In this document: piece by piece, positions 26,154 to 34,996 of the stretch
Numbering within the stretch: position 1 is the stretch's first letter
Layout: each line of letters opens with the position of its first letter
Assembly (NCBI RefSeq): GCF_000786105.1
Contig: NZ_JTEV01000011.1
Coordinates: 1-64,000, forward strand
From: Bdellovibrio sp. ArHS
Lineage (GTDB): Bacteria > Bdellovibrionota > Bdellovibrionia > Bdellovibrionales > Bdellovibrionaceae
Reading direction: 5' to 3'
Length of the DNA: 64,000 nt
Translations under genes and position numbers: made by a program
The notes under the pieces: model-generated
Database searches by the model: none
What the model saw: only the letters and a program-made list of their open reading frames with translations
What the model was told of the DNA's origin: nothing

Positions 26154-27478
26154 AGCTCACCTCGGAACCGGCGAGCTACAAGCAGATGGCGATAAAGTCC
26201 GTATATTGCCAGCACACCGAAAGAAAGAAGGGCAAAGGCCGTCCAGAATCCCAAAGCAACACTGGCACGGGCAAAAAGAAGTAAAGGCCACAAGCCAACT
26301 CGAACTGCGGCTTTAGCCACTTCACTTTCAGCGATCAGATTGGCGTAGTATGGACTGTGCTTATAGTAGAATTTTACAAAGGCCTTTCCCCAAGCGTTGG
26401 GCAAAAGATATTTGTTACGAAATTCACGGAAGCTTTCCACTTCAGGGGCCATTTGACTGCCGAAAGCCGCCGTAGCGATGAAACAACTTTTATCATCCAA
26501 CAACCCAACGACCGCGGCGGGAGTTCCGCAAAGTTCTGAAGCCGTAACCGGTGAACCTGGGGTTCCCGGAATGGGAGTGAAAAAAGAGATATTACCCGTC
26601 ATGTCCATATTTGCCATGACCATGCAGTAGCGCTGACCATTGAGCAATCCATCAACACGATCGTCTACGATAGGTGGATCGGCCGAACGATTTACTGGGA
26701 GTTCAAACATCGCAGACGCATTGCTGATACTTGAAATCGTGGTGTTGTCGTCTGTGACAAAAGGCTCATAAAAGAACACAACCGAACGATATTCCACCCC
26801 GGGAGCGGGAGACGCCGGATACCCCGCAGAGTAAACCAGATTTTCTACATATAGTTTTTCATCTCCCGGGAAAACATTGAAGTGACAGAAACCCTGATTT
26901 TCCGCTACTTCAGCTGAGTTACAATCCGTATAAAAAGTGTCAGAGGCATCAGCTTCTGTAACACGCACATTCAGTCGAAACGTCGCTGAATCCGTGGTTG
27001 CGGAACCGCCAGAGGAAGTATTGATCCCCACGACAAGATCTTTATTGAAGTTACTAGTACAGTTGCCAGCACCGGCCGCCTGGCAGATTTCAGACCAGGT
27101 GGCCTGAAAAGTCAGAACACCGCTATCGAAAGTCCAAGGCAGCGTCGAACTCACATCGGTATCGCCGAGCTTTGCATAGACCGTTCCTGTGGTGTTCGTC
27201 GAGGTCATCTGGATGACTAGGCGAAGATTTGGATAAGCGCTGGTTTTATTGCACGAAAAAATCTTCCCACCGGCAGATGTTCCCGTGCAGCTGTCACAAG
27301 TAAACGCGCCATCACCCGTACAAGGTGTCGCCGGATTGAATCCCGCATAGATAATCGGCTTCGCGGGGTCGGAAAGATCACGGTTAGAGTCGCCAGAAAT
27401 AGAGTTCAAAGTCATGGTCGCATGACTGCTCAAAGAAAAAAGAAAAATGCTGGCTGCCGTGAATACAGAAAGCTTCAT
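26150..27478 (-). CDS. Exported protein with CFI-box C-terminal anchoring domain
   Basis: 442 residues from ATG 27478; the longer frame would put the signal peptide (FLFSLSSHA-TM) inside. The mature region is beta-rich and cysteine-rich at first (CTGDGAFTCDSCTG). Near the C-terminus CFIATAAFGSQMAPEV begins a domain followed by FREFRNKYLL, GKAFVKFYYKHSPYYA, two hydrophobic helices and a basic tail (RHLLVARRFRGEL). This matches the CFI-box-CTERM type of C-terminal domain, thought to act in membrane anchoring or sorting. The transmembrane-plus-basic end supports retention in the inner membrane. It overlaps the next gene, the barrel protein, by four bases. Confidence 0.82.
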   Translation of the reverse strand: MKLSVFTAASIFLFSLSSHATMTLNSISGDSNRDLSDPAKPIIYAGFNPATPCTGDGAFTCDSCTGTSAGGKIFSCNKTSAYPNLRLVIQMTSTNTTGTVYAKLGDTDVSSTLPWTFDSGVLTFQATWSEICQAAGAGNCTSNFNKDLVVGINTSSGGSATTDSATFRLNVRVTEADASDTFYTDCNSAEVAENQGFCHFNVFPGDEKLYVENLVYSAGYPASPAPGVEYRSVVFFYEPFVTDDNTTISSISNASAMFELPVNRSADPPIVDDRVDGLLNGQRYCMVMANMDMTGNISFFTPIPGTPGSPVTASELCGTPAAVVGLLDDKSCFIATAAFGSQMAPEVESFREFRNKYLLPNAWGKAFVKFYYKHSPYYANLIAESEVAKAAVRVGLWPLLLFARASVALGFWTAFALLSFGVLAIYGLYRHLLVARRFRGEL

Positions 27479-27558
27479 TCTTTTAATCGAACCATGCGAA
27501 GGTCGAGATGTCAAAAAAAGCTCAAACCCACGACCTTCGTCGAATCCGCAGCCTCGAT

Positions 27559-27590
27559 AAAAAAAAGCGGGGATTTCCCGCCTTTTTTTA
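27559..27590 (-). terminator. Intrinsic terminator of asd
   Basis: Read on the minus strand, AAAAAAAGGCGGG pairs with CCCGC followed by eight T. It overlaps the asd stop codon. Confidence 0.85.
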
Positions 27591-28595
27591 GCTGAAGAAG
27601 ATCTGTTCAGCTATTTGAATCCCGTTGAGGGCGGCACCCTTCCGGATGTTGTCGGAAACAACCCACATCAACCACATTTTTGGATTTTCGGGGTCACGGT
27701 GGACTCGACCGACGTAAACCGGGTCCTTACCAGAGACATCGCGGGCCAACGGATAAACACCTTTTTTAGGGTCATCCTGAAGAACGATACCTTTGAACTC
27801 TGAAAGCGTCGCCATCATATGGTCGCGACTGACTTCCTTGTTTAAGGTCACCCAAACAGATTCGCTATGAGCATTCAGTGCAGGAATACGCACCGTAAAC
27901 GCGGACACTTTCAGTTTATCCTGCCCCAGAATCTTGCGGGTTTCGTTCATAATCTTCACTTCTTCGCTGCAATACCCATCGTCATTAAAGGAGCCAATTT
28001 GCGGAATGCAGTTAAAGAGAATGGTATGAGGAAAAGTTTTTGGCTGAGGATCGTTTTTATGATTGGAGGTTTGCTCCATCAACTCATCATAACCACCCTG
28101 ACCAGCGCCACTGACTGCCTGATAAGTGCTCACGCGAACTTCTTCCAGGCCAAATTTATCCAAAAGAGGTTTCAGAGCGACAACCAACTGAATCGTCGAA
28201 CAATTCGGATTTGCGATAATTTGCGGCTTAGATTCTTTAGATACCAGATGACCGTTCACTTCCGGAACTACCAAAACAGTGTTTGGGTCCATACGAAATG
28301 CAGCAGAGTTATCGACAGCGAAAGCTCCTGCTTGCACGGCTTTGGGAGCCCACTCTTTAGAAATGTCGTCACCGGAGGAAAAGAACACCAAATCAAGACC
28401 ATCAAAGCAGCCTTCTTTAAGAACTTGCACTGGCCAAGATGCCCCCTGCAAGTCGATTTTTTTTCCTAACGAGTTCTCAGATGCGAAAGGGCGCAGTTCC
28501 TCAATTGGAAAACGGCGCTCTTCAAGAATATTCATGAATGTCTGGCCGACCATTCCGGTCGCGCCAACAACACCAACTTTAAGTTTTCTTTTCAT
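27588..28595 (-). CDS. asd: Aspartate-semialdehyde dehydrogenase
   Basis: 335 residues, normal length. NADP-binding GVVGATGMVGQTF at the N-terminus, the active-site Cys in NPNCSTIQLV and the SGAGQGGYDEL loop identify it. It reduces aspartyl phosphate to the semialdehyde, the branch point to lysine/diaminopimelate, threonine and methionine. Its first 17 bases overlap the end of pssA, so translation is probably coupled. Confidence 0.97.
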   Translation of the reverse strand: MKRKLKVGVVGATGMVGQTFMNILEERRFPIEELRPFASENSLGKKIDLQGASWPVQVLKEGCFDGLDLVFFSSGDDISKEWAPKAVQAGAFAVDNSAAFRMDPNTVLVVPEVNGHLVSKESKPQIIANPNCSTIQLVVALKPLLDKFGLEEVRVSTYQAVSGAGQGGYDELMEQTSNHKNDPQPKTFPHTILFNCIPQIGSFNDDGYCSEEVKIMNETRKILGQDKLKVSAFTVRIPALNAHSESVWVTLNKEVSRDHMMATLSEFKGIVLQDDPKKGVYPLARDVSGKDPVYVGRVHRDPENPKMWLMWVVSDNIRKGAALNGIQIAEQIFFS

Positions 28596-29433
28596 CTTTC
28601 TTCGCCTCTTCTTCCTCTTCTTCGAGGACTAAGTCGCTCTCATGCACTTGCGCGGGAGCATACACACTAGGCTTGATCTTACGAATGTTCTTTCCCAACT
28701 TGAAGACACCAAAAACGGCGCCCAAAGCGGCATAACCCATGAAAAGCACGAACAACATGACTTCCGGGCGAAGAGCGACGATCACTAAAACACCGACACC
28801 TAGGATAAGGTAACGGAATGGAAGACGCTCTTTAAGATCCAAATCCTTAAAGCTACGGAAGCGGAAGTTACTAACCATTACAAGAGCCAAAAGAATCGTC
28901 ATGATCAAAAGACCATAGTTGCCCAATGGTTCCAGCTCCAAGTCTTGGAACGCTAGAACTGAAGACGCCACGATACCCGCCGCCATAGGGATTGGTAAAC
29001 CTTGGAAATAGTTTTTTTCAACAACATTGGCTTGAACATTAAAGCGGGCCAAACGAAGGGCTCCGCAGGCCACAAAAAGGAAACAAGCAACCCAGCCTAA
29101 GCGTCCGAAAGGCTGAAGCGCCCATAAGAACAACAAAACACCCGGAGCCATACCAAAACTGACAAGGTCGCACAGTGAATCGTATTCAGCTCCAAACTTA
29201 CTTGTAGAGCGAGTCAAACGAGCCAAGCGCCCATCCAACTGGTCAAAAACAGCGGCGACGACAATTGCATAAGCGGCGTAAAGATAATTTCCCTTGATAG
29301 ATTGGATCACTGCGAAGAAACCAGAGAACAAGTTTCCTGTGGTCATCAAGTTAGGAAGAATATAAATGTACATTGCCAAGCGCTGTGCTCTGGCATCTTC
29401 GGAATCAATTTTTTCTAGATGAGTATCTACCAT
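28579..29433 (-). CDS. pssA: CDP-diacylglycerol-serine O-phosphatidyltransferase
   Basis: 284 residues, several membrane segments. The CDP-alcohol phosphotransferase signature is complete: DGRLARL, then GAEYDSLCD with both aspartates. This is the membrane type (PssA II). It makes phosphatidylserine, the precursor of phosphatidylethanolamine. The C-terminus ends in a highly acidic then basic tail (LEEEEEEAKKDEKK), which is unusual and probably cytoplasmic. It overlaps asd and lies 37 bases after the dolichol-kinase-like gene. Confidence 0.93.
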   Translation of the reverse strand: MVDTHLEKIDSEDARAQRLAMYIYILPNLMTTGNLFSGFFAVIQSIKGNYLYAAYAIVVAAVFDQLDGRLARLTRSTSKFGAEYDSLCDLVSFGMAPGVLLFLWALQPFGRLGWVACFLFVACGALRLARFNVQANVVEKNYFQGLPIPMAAGIVASSVLAFQDLELEPLGNYGLLIMTILLALVMVSNFRFRSFKDLDLKERLPFRYLILGVGVLVIVALRPEVMLFVLFMGYAALGAVFGVFKLGKNIRKIKPSVYAPAQVHESDLVLEEEEEEAKKDEKKT

Positions 29434-29470
29434 TGTCGTCTCCCGCCATGTGGTCCATGGCAGGGAAACA

Positions 29471-30136
29471 TTATCCTACAGTGGCAAAAAATCCAAAGAA
29501 ATAAAACAGGATGGTGAGGCCAACGGCACTCATCACGGGCAGGGTCAGATTGTCATCAAGCTTACCGATAGGAATCAGTTCTGCGAATGCACCAACAAGT
29601 CCGGCGAACAAACTCACCACAACGATGCGATCCATTAAATAATTGTGATACAGCAAATAGAAAAAGGTCAAAGCCGCACAAACAAAGAAGGCCGCCATAA
29701 AACCTTGTATCGATTTGTGCCCGAAAATTTTATCTTTGCCGTAAAGAATTCCAAAGTAACTTGCGATAGGATCTGCGAAAGCCAAGAACAACAAAGTCAA
29801 AGCCACGATGGGACGAGGAAACAAAATATCCACAAGAAGAACACCGGAAAGTAAAAAAGTCGTTCCCGCTAATTTTTTTACTTCACTTTGTCGCATGATG
29901 GGCTTGAAGGCATGCACAGCCCAATCGTTCAAAGCGGGTTTTCTCTGACGCAAAAAATCGAAGGGGACAAAGAGCATCCATGCGACCGCAAGAATGGTCA
30001 TGGACACAGCTGGCGGAAGATAAACATAGGCCAGGAACATCACGAAGACTCCCGACATATGCCAAATTTTTCGAGCATAATGAATGTCCGAACGCTTTTT
30101 TAAATCCACTGGCTGTAAAAACCCTTCAAGTAACAT
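29471..30136 (-). CDS. Dolichol kinase/CDP-DAG synthase-like membrane protein
   Basis: 221 residues from ATG 30136, which has GTGGGAT seven bases upstream. About seven hydrophobic segments. FADPIASYFGILYGK followed by KSIQGFMAAF matches the cytidylyl-transferase/dolichol-kinase (SEC59/VTE5/CdsA-related) core, in which Asp and the Lys-Ser-x-x-Gly motif bind CTP. It uses CTP to phosphorylate a polyprenol or to activate a lipid. Being directly upstream of pssA it may feed phospholipid synthesis, but the exact substrate cannot be told. Confidence 0.82.
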   Translation of the reverse strand: MLLEGFLQPVDLKKRSDIHYARKIWHMSGVFVMFLAYVYLPPAVSMTILAVAWMLFVPFDFLRQRKPALNDWAVHAFKPIMRQSEVKKLAGTTFLLSGVLLVDILFPRPIVALTLLFLAFADPIASYFGILYGKDKIFGHKSIQGFMAAFFVCAALTFFYLLYHNYLMDRIVVVSLFAGLVGAFAELIPIGKLDDNLTLPVMSAVGLTILFYFFGFFATVG

Positions 30137-30284
30137 CAATTTATCCCACGTTTGACGCCCGCAAGGAAGGCCTTGAGTGTGCCAAATTTGCAACGCCGGC
30201 GGCTACCTTAAAGGCTGCGGAACGGAAGATCAATTTAATTGATCCTACTCTAGCCGATCGCATTAAGATATTGATTTATTTATG

Positions 30285-30791
30285 TTAAATCTTAGACGAG
30301 TGGACTCGAAGGACCTCTTCAACAGGTTTTCCAGAGCGTTCACGATAACGAATCGCGATTTCATTATCACCATTCTGAAGCTGAATAAGGTCCGTTTGAT
30401 ATTTGTCAATGCCGCTACTAAAAATAGAGGCCGTGTAGCCATTGCTCTTGTTAATAATTTCAAGATCACCATCTTTAACATTTTTAAGACAGTTTTTGCC
30501 CTGAAGTTGCACATACCCACCAGTGACATTTACTTTCGCGGTGGCCCGTTTTGCACAATTCAAATCATAATGTGCTAACTGGGACAAAGCCGGCTGCACA
30601 GAAACGGCCGCAGCTTGGGGAACACTGGCGGGTTGACGCTGCGAAAGATTTTGCGTGGAAGACACCTCTCCGAACTCCGTTTTTACAGCTTCATTGCCGG
30701 TCAGAGTAAAAAACGTTGGAATGCCCAAAAGCACGACAAGAAAGGACGTAATAATCAGGAAATGAGTGTCTGTTGGCTGACTCTTAAACAT
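30285..30791 (-). CDS. Membrane-anchored periplasmic protein of unknown function
   Basis: 168 residues. One N-terminal transmembrane segment (FLIITSFLVVLLGIPTFFTL), then a Gln/Ser/Pro-rich linker to ~85, then a compact domain with two cysteines (LNCAKRAT, GKNCLKNV) and beta-like pattern (GYVQLQGKNC, DLEIINKSNG, NEIAIRYRER). The layout anchor-linker-domain is that of a wall-reaching periplasmic module. The family is not recognised. Confidence 0.65.
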   Translation of the reverse strand: MFKSQPTDTHFLIITSFLVVLLGIPTFFTLTGNEAVKTEFGEVSSTQNLSQRQPASVPQAAAVSVQPALSQLAHYDLNCAKRATAKVNVTGGYVQLQGKNCLKNVKDGDLEIINKSNGYTASIFSSGIDKYQTDLIQLQNGDNEIAIRYRERSGKPVEEVLRVHSSKI

Positions 30792-30927
30792 AATATCCTG
30801 ATCGGATAACTATTCCCGGACTTTAGCCGTATCAAAATGAGAATCTAAACAGAAAGACCGGGCGTTTCCTCAAGTTTTTCCACATTTCATCCGTATTTAA
30901 GTCTAGTCACTTTCGGGGGAATGTTTG

Positions 30928-32025
30928 ATGAACACGCGTATTCTCAAAAAGATCCGCAAATTTCGCGTATTCTCTGGTCTTTTGATCATGTCCCTCACAG
31001 TTCTTTCATTCCAGAACTGTGCCCCTGCTCCTATGGAAGAAAAAACCGAAGGCTCTACTTCTAGTTCTTCGACCAGCAAAGATTCGACCTCTATTTGGAA
31101 TTCTCGTCCTTCAAGCGGTGGGAATAATGGCGTCTCTATTGGCGGCGGCAGTGGCGGTTCTTCCGGAAGCGGTGGTTCGGTGGGAGTGGGTTCTGGATCT
31201 GGCGGCAACTCCGGATCTGGCGGCGGCAGCATCGGTGTCGGTGGTGGCGGCGCTTCAGGCAGCGGTTCTGGGGGCGGCGTCGGCACGGGAGGCGGAGGAA
31301 CACCCAGCCAAACAGGTTTTCGAATTGCAAAACAACCCGAGGGAGTCACGGTCGTCGAAGGTGGCGACATCAATCTTGAAGTCGTCGCTACCGGTGGTGT
31401 GCAACCCTACACTTATCAATGGTACAAAGACAGCAAAGCGATGACCGGTGTTTGGGGTACTTATAGTTTTATTAGCGATAGTGCCACCAGCTATACCAAA
31501 GAAGGCACCTACTACGTCGTCGTCAAAGATGCTTCAGGCAAAAGCGTGCAGAGTGTTTTAGCGCGCGTTTCAATTACCGAACCCGCGGTTGGTTGCACGG
31601 CCGGCTCTTACTTTACCTTTACAGAGGCATCCTATGATGCGGCTTATGGATATTTTCCAGAATACTTCGATGGACCGCGCGGAAAATTTCTGCTTCATTC
31701 CAGCTACGACACTTTGAATTTCCTTTACAACAATCGAAGCTTCACAAAACTTTCCGACTATAACGTCCCGTCAACATTGTCGTACCTGCAACAGACATTT
31801 GTCTCTTGCCGCACAACGATTCCTCGCATTCACTCACCCCAACCCAACCCTTCGTATCAGTATGAATGGGGTGTCGATCGTTATGCTGACAATGGTTACT
31901 GGAACTATCATGGCCGTATTACTTTTGAATGTCGTAATAAGAAATTGAAATTGGTCTCAAATACCTGCCAATGGGTTCAAGACCCGAACTACAATAGTGG
32001 TGGTGGCGGCGGAGGCGGGAACTAA
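30928..32025 (+). CDS. FQNC-type lipoprotein with Gly-rich linker and Ig-like domain
   Basis: 365 residues from ATG 30928 (GGGGGA upstream). A hydrophobic signal ends in VLSFQNC, a lipobox with Gln and Asn at -2 and -1. A ~75-residue Gly/Ser linker follows (SGGSSGSGGS type). Residues ~130-215 form an Ig-like domain (VTVVEGGDINLEV, YTYQWYKD, GTYYVVVKD). The C-terminal ~140 residues hold a cysteine-containing domain (VGCTAGSYF, VSCRTT, FECRNK, NTCQWV) and a final poly-Gly. It is likely displayed on the outer membrane as a binding protein; the ligand is unknown. Confidence 0.8.
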   Translation: MNTRILKKIRKFRVFSGLLIMSLTVLSFQNCAPAPMEEKTEGSTSSSSTSKDSTSIWNSRPSSGGNNGVSIGGGSGGSSGSGGSVGVGSGSGGNSGSGGGSIGVGGGGASGSGSGGGVGTGGGGTPSQTGFRIAKQPEGVTVVEGGDINLEVVATGGVQPYTYQWYKDSKAMTGVWGTYSFISDSATSYTKEGTYYVVVKDASGKSVQSVLARVSITEPAVGCTAGSYFTFTEASYDAAYGYFPEYFDGPRGKFLLHSSYDTLNFLYNNRSFTKLSDYNVPSTLSYLQQTFVSCRTTIPRIHSPQPNPSYQYEWGVDRYADNGYWNYHGRITFECRNKKLKLVSNTCQWVQDPNYNSGGGGGGGN

Positions 32026-32039
32026 AAAGATTTGAAATT

Positions 32040-32067
32040 AAAAAGGGCTCTTTGTAGAGCCCTTTTT
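32040..32067. terminator. Bidirectional terminator between convergent genes
   Basis: AAAAAGGGCTCT-TTGT-AGAGCCCTTTTT is a perfect 12-base stem. It separates the lipoprotein gene (end 32025) from the ExbD gene (end 32068). Confidence 0.92.
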
Positions 32068-32475
32068 CTATTTTTTATCGATACTGATCGCAAACTTCTT
32101 CACACCGGAACCCTTGACGATATCAAGAACTCCGACCACTTTTCCGTGCGGAACATCTTTATCCGCAGAAATAATGGCTTGCACATCGGCATTCTTCGCC
32201 ACTTCCTCTTGCGCTTTGGCTTGCACCTCAGCCTCACTGACAAAAGATCCGTTAAGATTAATTCTGCCGTCGGCGGTCAAGGCAATATTCAATTTGCTAG
32301 GAGCCGTTTGGTCTCCGCTAGCAGCCTTAGGCAGATTCACGTTGATCGTGGGCTTCATAAACATCGGGGCTGTCACCATAAAGATGATCAGAACCACCAA
32401 GATGATATCCACGAGCGGAACGACGTTGATATCCGCTATGGCTTCGTTATCATTTCCACCGTCTTTGAATGCCAT
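32068..32475 (-). CDS. ExbD/TolR-family proton-channel subunit
   Basis: 135 residues: a single N-terminal transmembrane helix (INVVPLVDIILVVLIIFMV) with the conserved channel Asp in PLVDI, then a periplasmic domain (INLNGSFVSEAEVQ, AIISADKDVPHGKVV). It uses the proton gradient with an ExbB/TolQ partner to power a TonB or TolA-like protein. Its partner gene 32479 ends three bases before its start. No TonB, TolA or TolB lies in the window. Confidence 0.92.
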   Translation of the reverse strand: MAFKDGGNDNEAIADINVVPLVDIILVVLIIFMVTAPMFMKPTINVNLPKAASGDQTAPSKLNIALTADGRINLNGSFVSEAEVQAKAQEEVAKNADVQAIISADKDVPHGKVVGVLDIVKGSGVKKFAISIDKK

Positions 32476-32478
32476 GGT

Positions 32479-33108
32479 TTAAACACCTTTTTTCTTAGCA
32501 TAAGCAAGGCAAAGCTCTTTAACACTTTCTAAGTTCTGGAAAATGCCTTTCACTTGTTTGCTATAATAATTGTAGAAGGCTACTGCGGGGATCGCGACGA
32601 AAAGACCTGCGGCTGTTGCGACAAGGGCCATGGAAATACCCGCCATCACCGTCTGTTGTCCCGCTTCCGGAGTTGTTGCCAAATCGTTAAAGGCTTTCAT
32701 GATACCCAAAACCGTACCGAAAAGACCGATGTAAGGCGCATTGGAACCGACAGTCGCAAGGAAACCCAGGAATTTTTCCAACTCTGGACGCTCCGTCAAA
32801 GCGAAAGTGTTAAAGATTTCTTCCAAACCTTTACTGCCCGCTTCGCGCATGTGCTTCAAGGCATAACCCGCCGCTCGACCCTCGATAGAATTAGGATCTT
32901 TTGCCAAATCTTCGACATCATCAAGACTGTTGCTTTGCAAAGCCAGCTTGATACGCGCGCGCACTCGCTGCGACTCCGCCGCGACTTTCTTCAAAGCGAA
33001 ATAGCGTTCCAAAATCATCCCGATGCTAAGCACACTGAGCACAAGCAAGATCCATAAAACGACCTGATCGGCCAGATGAGCTACTGTAAATATTTTTTCT
33101 GTGAGCAC
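32479..33108 (-). CDS. ExbB/TolQ-family proton-channel subunit
   Basis: 209 residues. The start is a GTG at 33108, with GGAGGAA six bases ahead; a TTG at 33123 would itself be part of that site. Three transmembrane helices: ~16-38, ~120-142 (APYIGLFGTVLGIMKAF) and ~155-180 (GISMALVATAAGLFVAIP), the last two forming the ExbB/MotA signature. It forms the channel with the following ExbD gene. Confidence 0.93.
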   Translation of the reverse strand: MLTEKIFTVAHLADQVVLWILLVLSVLSIGMILERYFALKKVAAESQRVRARIKLALQSNSLDDVEDLAKDPNSIEGRAAGYALKHMREAGSKGLEEIFNTFALTERPELEKFLGFLATVGSNAPYIGLFGTVLGIMKAFNDLATTPEAGQQTVMAGISMALVATAAGLFVAIPAVAFYNYYSKQVKGIFQNLESVKELCLAYAKKKGV

Positions 33109-33184
33109 GGTGATTTCCTCCAAATCTTTGACTGCGCAAAATTATTGATCCATTATCTCTAAAACCATTACTTCTGGTCAAGGT

Positions 33185-34996
33185 ATGCAGAAAGTCATTT
33201 TAACTCTTCTTCTCTCACTCCTGAGCTTGGTCCAGCTTTCTTGCAAGGCGAATGACAAAAACTCCGTTTTAGTCATCGCGGTTGATGAGCTGACGACAAG
33301 TGACGTCTTATGCAGCCAGGAAGAGGCTGAACGATCCGGTTTTCAATTGCTTTGCAATGAATCCGTTCGCTTCACTCACGCTTTTTCGCCCTCGACCCTG
33401 TCGGTTCCTGCCATGGCGTCCTTGTTGACCGGCCTTTATCCTTATCAGCACAAAGTTCGACACAATGGTCGCCCAGGTCTAGCTCCCGAGTTAGAGCTGG
33501 CTTCGGAGCTTGCTCTGCAACAGGACTATCGTACAAGCTTTTTTTCCGGCGGCGCCCCGGTGTTTCGCCGATCGGGATTGAATCAAGGGTTTGAACTCTT
33601 CGAGGACAACCTTGTGCCCACCTTCTCTAGTTTGTTTCGCCCCTTCAAAAAGAATGCGGACGCCTTTATGCAGTGGCTGCATCAGGATGTGGGGCCTGAT
33701 TCTTTCTTCAGCGTATTTTACGTTCCCGATCTGATCTTCACAACGACTGTGACAATGACAGATCTCGGGGAAACCCGAAACTTAAGCTTTGAAAGCCAAC
33801 TTGATGAACTTGATGAAAGCCTTTATGAACTCTTCCAGAGTCTTAAAGCCGCGAATCGCTGGGACAACACGACCGTAGTTCTTGTTGGACTTAATGGACA
33901 CACGACGAGCGAACGATACAAGGAGCTTTCTCCTTTAAACTTACACGGCGAAAACACCCAGGTCGCGCTATTTATAAAACCCTCTCAAAAAAGAAAACGC
34001 GATCTCGCCATTCACTGGAAAGTGGATCAGAATGTCTCTTTGGTTGACGTCGGTCGCACTCTTTTTGAACTTCTTGGTGAAAGCATTATCGACAACGATG
34101 CGGCCTCCTTTCCCGCCCTTTCTTTACAAGGAGCATTGAAAAGCCCTAATGTGACCTGGGCCGAGGACAGACCGCTTTTAATTGAGTCGGGTTGGGCCTT
34201 TTGGCGTAAGGCGGGACCGATTCGCAGCGCGGGGATCTCGCACCATGTTCTTTATATCAATGATGAAAGTCCGCTGCTTTACAATACGCTGGTCGATCGC
34301 TTTGAAGTGAATCCCCTGCCTTTGTTGCAGGAAAGTATTTTACCGACGACCCAGAAGCTGCAAAATTTGCTTAGCAAAAATCAGTTCCCGGCATTTCCTC
34401 CAATTCAATCCGAATGGACAAAGAAGCTAAGCCTGCCTTTTTCGCGCTGGATGCGTCCGGATCAAGAGGCGGATCTGCTACGGGATCTCAAACGTCTTTT
34501 GGCGCAACAACCCCAAAGTTTAGATCTGTTGAACTGGACGGCGCAAATAGCCTTAAATCAAAGGGATTGGGAAACGCTCAAAAATCTGGGAACTAAGAAC
34601 AAGATCTCGGTATGGCAGTACGTCGCCGAAAAAAACCTAAATAGTAAAACCGCCAAAGTCACTGACAGCTGCTTTCCTTTGTTAACCGTGGCGACTATCG
34701 AAACAGAACAACTGAAAAACTGCACGGATCCGCTCTTTCTGGAACTGGTTGACTGGCTTCGCGCAGAGGCGCGTGGGTTTTCCCGGGATGCGCAAAGAAA
34801 ACGCTTTGAACGTTCATTCAGAAATTACATGTTGGATCAACAGATTCAGCGGGCCAATATTGCCGCCGGTTTGATTTGGGACACGTCACGGGAAAATATC
34901 TTTGCTCCCTCACGAACAGAATTCGCGCTCAGCCTTCCTGAATACGCGCGCGTGCGAGCACAAGCCTATAAGGCCATCCAAACTGACGAATACTAA
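33185..34996 (+). CDS. Sulfatase-fold lipoprotein, probably inactive
   Basis: 603 residues. A lipobox ends at Cys20 (VQLSC). The alkaline-phosphatase/sulfatase fold is recognisable from VLVIAVDELTTSD, STLSVPAMASLLTGLYP and the late VVLVGLNGH. Key residues are changed: the nucleophile site reads S-V-P-A-M (Ser73) where sulfatases have C/S-x-P-x-R; the first metal-site Asp pair reads Asp-Glu; and the usual Asp-His-Gly of the later metal site reads Leu-Asn-Gly. The last ~200 residues are helical (LLRDLKRLLAQQPQS), TPR-like. It may have become a binding or scaffold protein on the outer membrane. Confidence 0.8.
   Translation: MQKVILTLLLSLLSLVQLSCKANDKNSVLVIAVDELTTSDVLCSQEEAERSGFQLLCNESVRFTHAFSPSTLSVPAMASLLTGLYPYQHKVRHNGRPGLAPELELASELALQQDYRTSFFSGGAPVFRRSGLNQGFELFEDNLVPTFSSLFRPFKKNADAFMQWLHQDVGPDSFFSVFYVPDLIFTTTVTMTDLGETRNLSFESQLDELDESLYELFQSLKAANRWDNTTVVLVGLNGHTTSERYKELSPLNLHGENTQVALFIKPSQKRKRDLAIHWKVDQNVSLVDVGRTLFELLGESIIDNDAASFPALSLQGALKSPNVTWAEDRPLLIESGWAFWRKAGPIRSAGISHHVLYINDESPLLYNTLVDRFEVNPLPLLQESILPTTQKLQNLLSKNQFPAFPPIQSEWTKKLSLPFSRWMRPDQEADLLRDLKRLLAQQPQSLDLLNWTAQIALNQRDWETLKNLGTKNKISVWQYVAEKNLNSKTAKVTDSCFPLLTVATIETEQLKNCTDPLFLELVDWLRAEARGFSRDAQRKRFERSFRNYMLDQQIQRANIAAGLIWDTSRENIFAPSRTEFALSLPEYARVRAQAYKAIQTDEY

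Noticed and set aside
27867-28469. 200-codon plus-strand frame opposite asd
   Set aside because: It is fully antisense to asd, with no start signal and shadow-like composition.
30903-31373. Proline-rich minus-strand frame opposite the lipoprotein linker
   Set aside because: It is the complement of the Gly/Ser linker of the 30928 lipoprotein; proline richness is a direct consequence of GGN codons read backwards.
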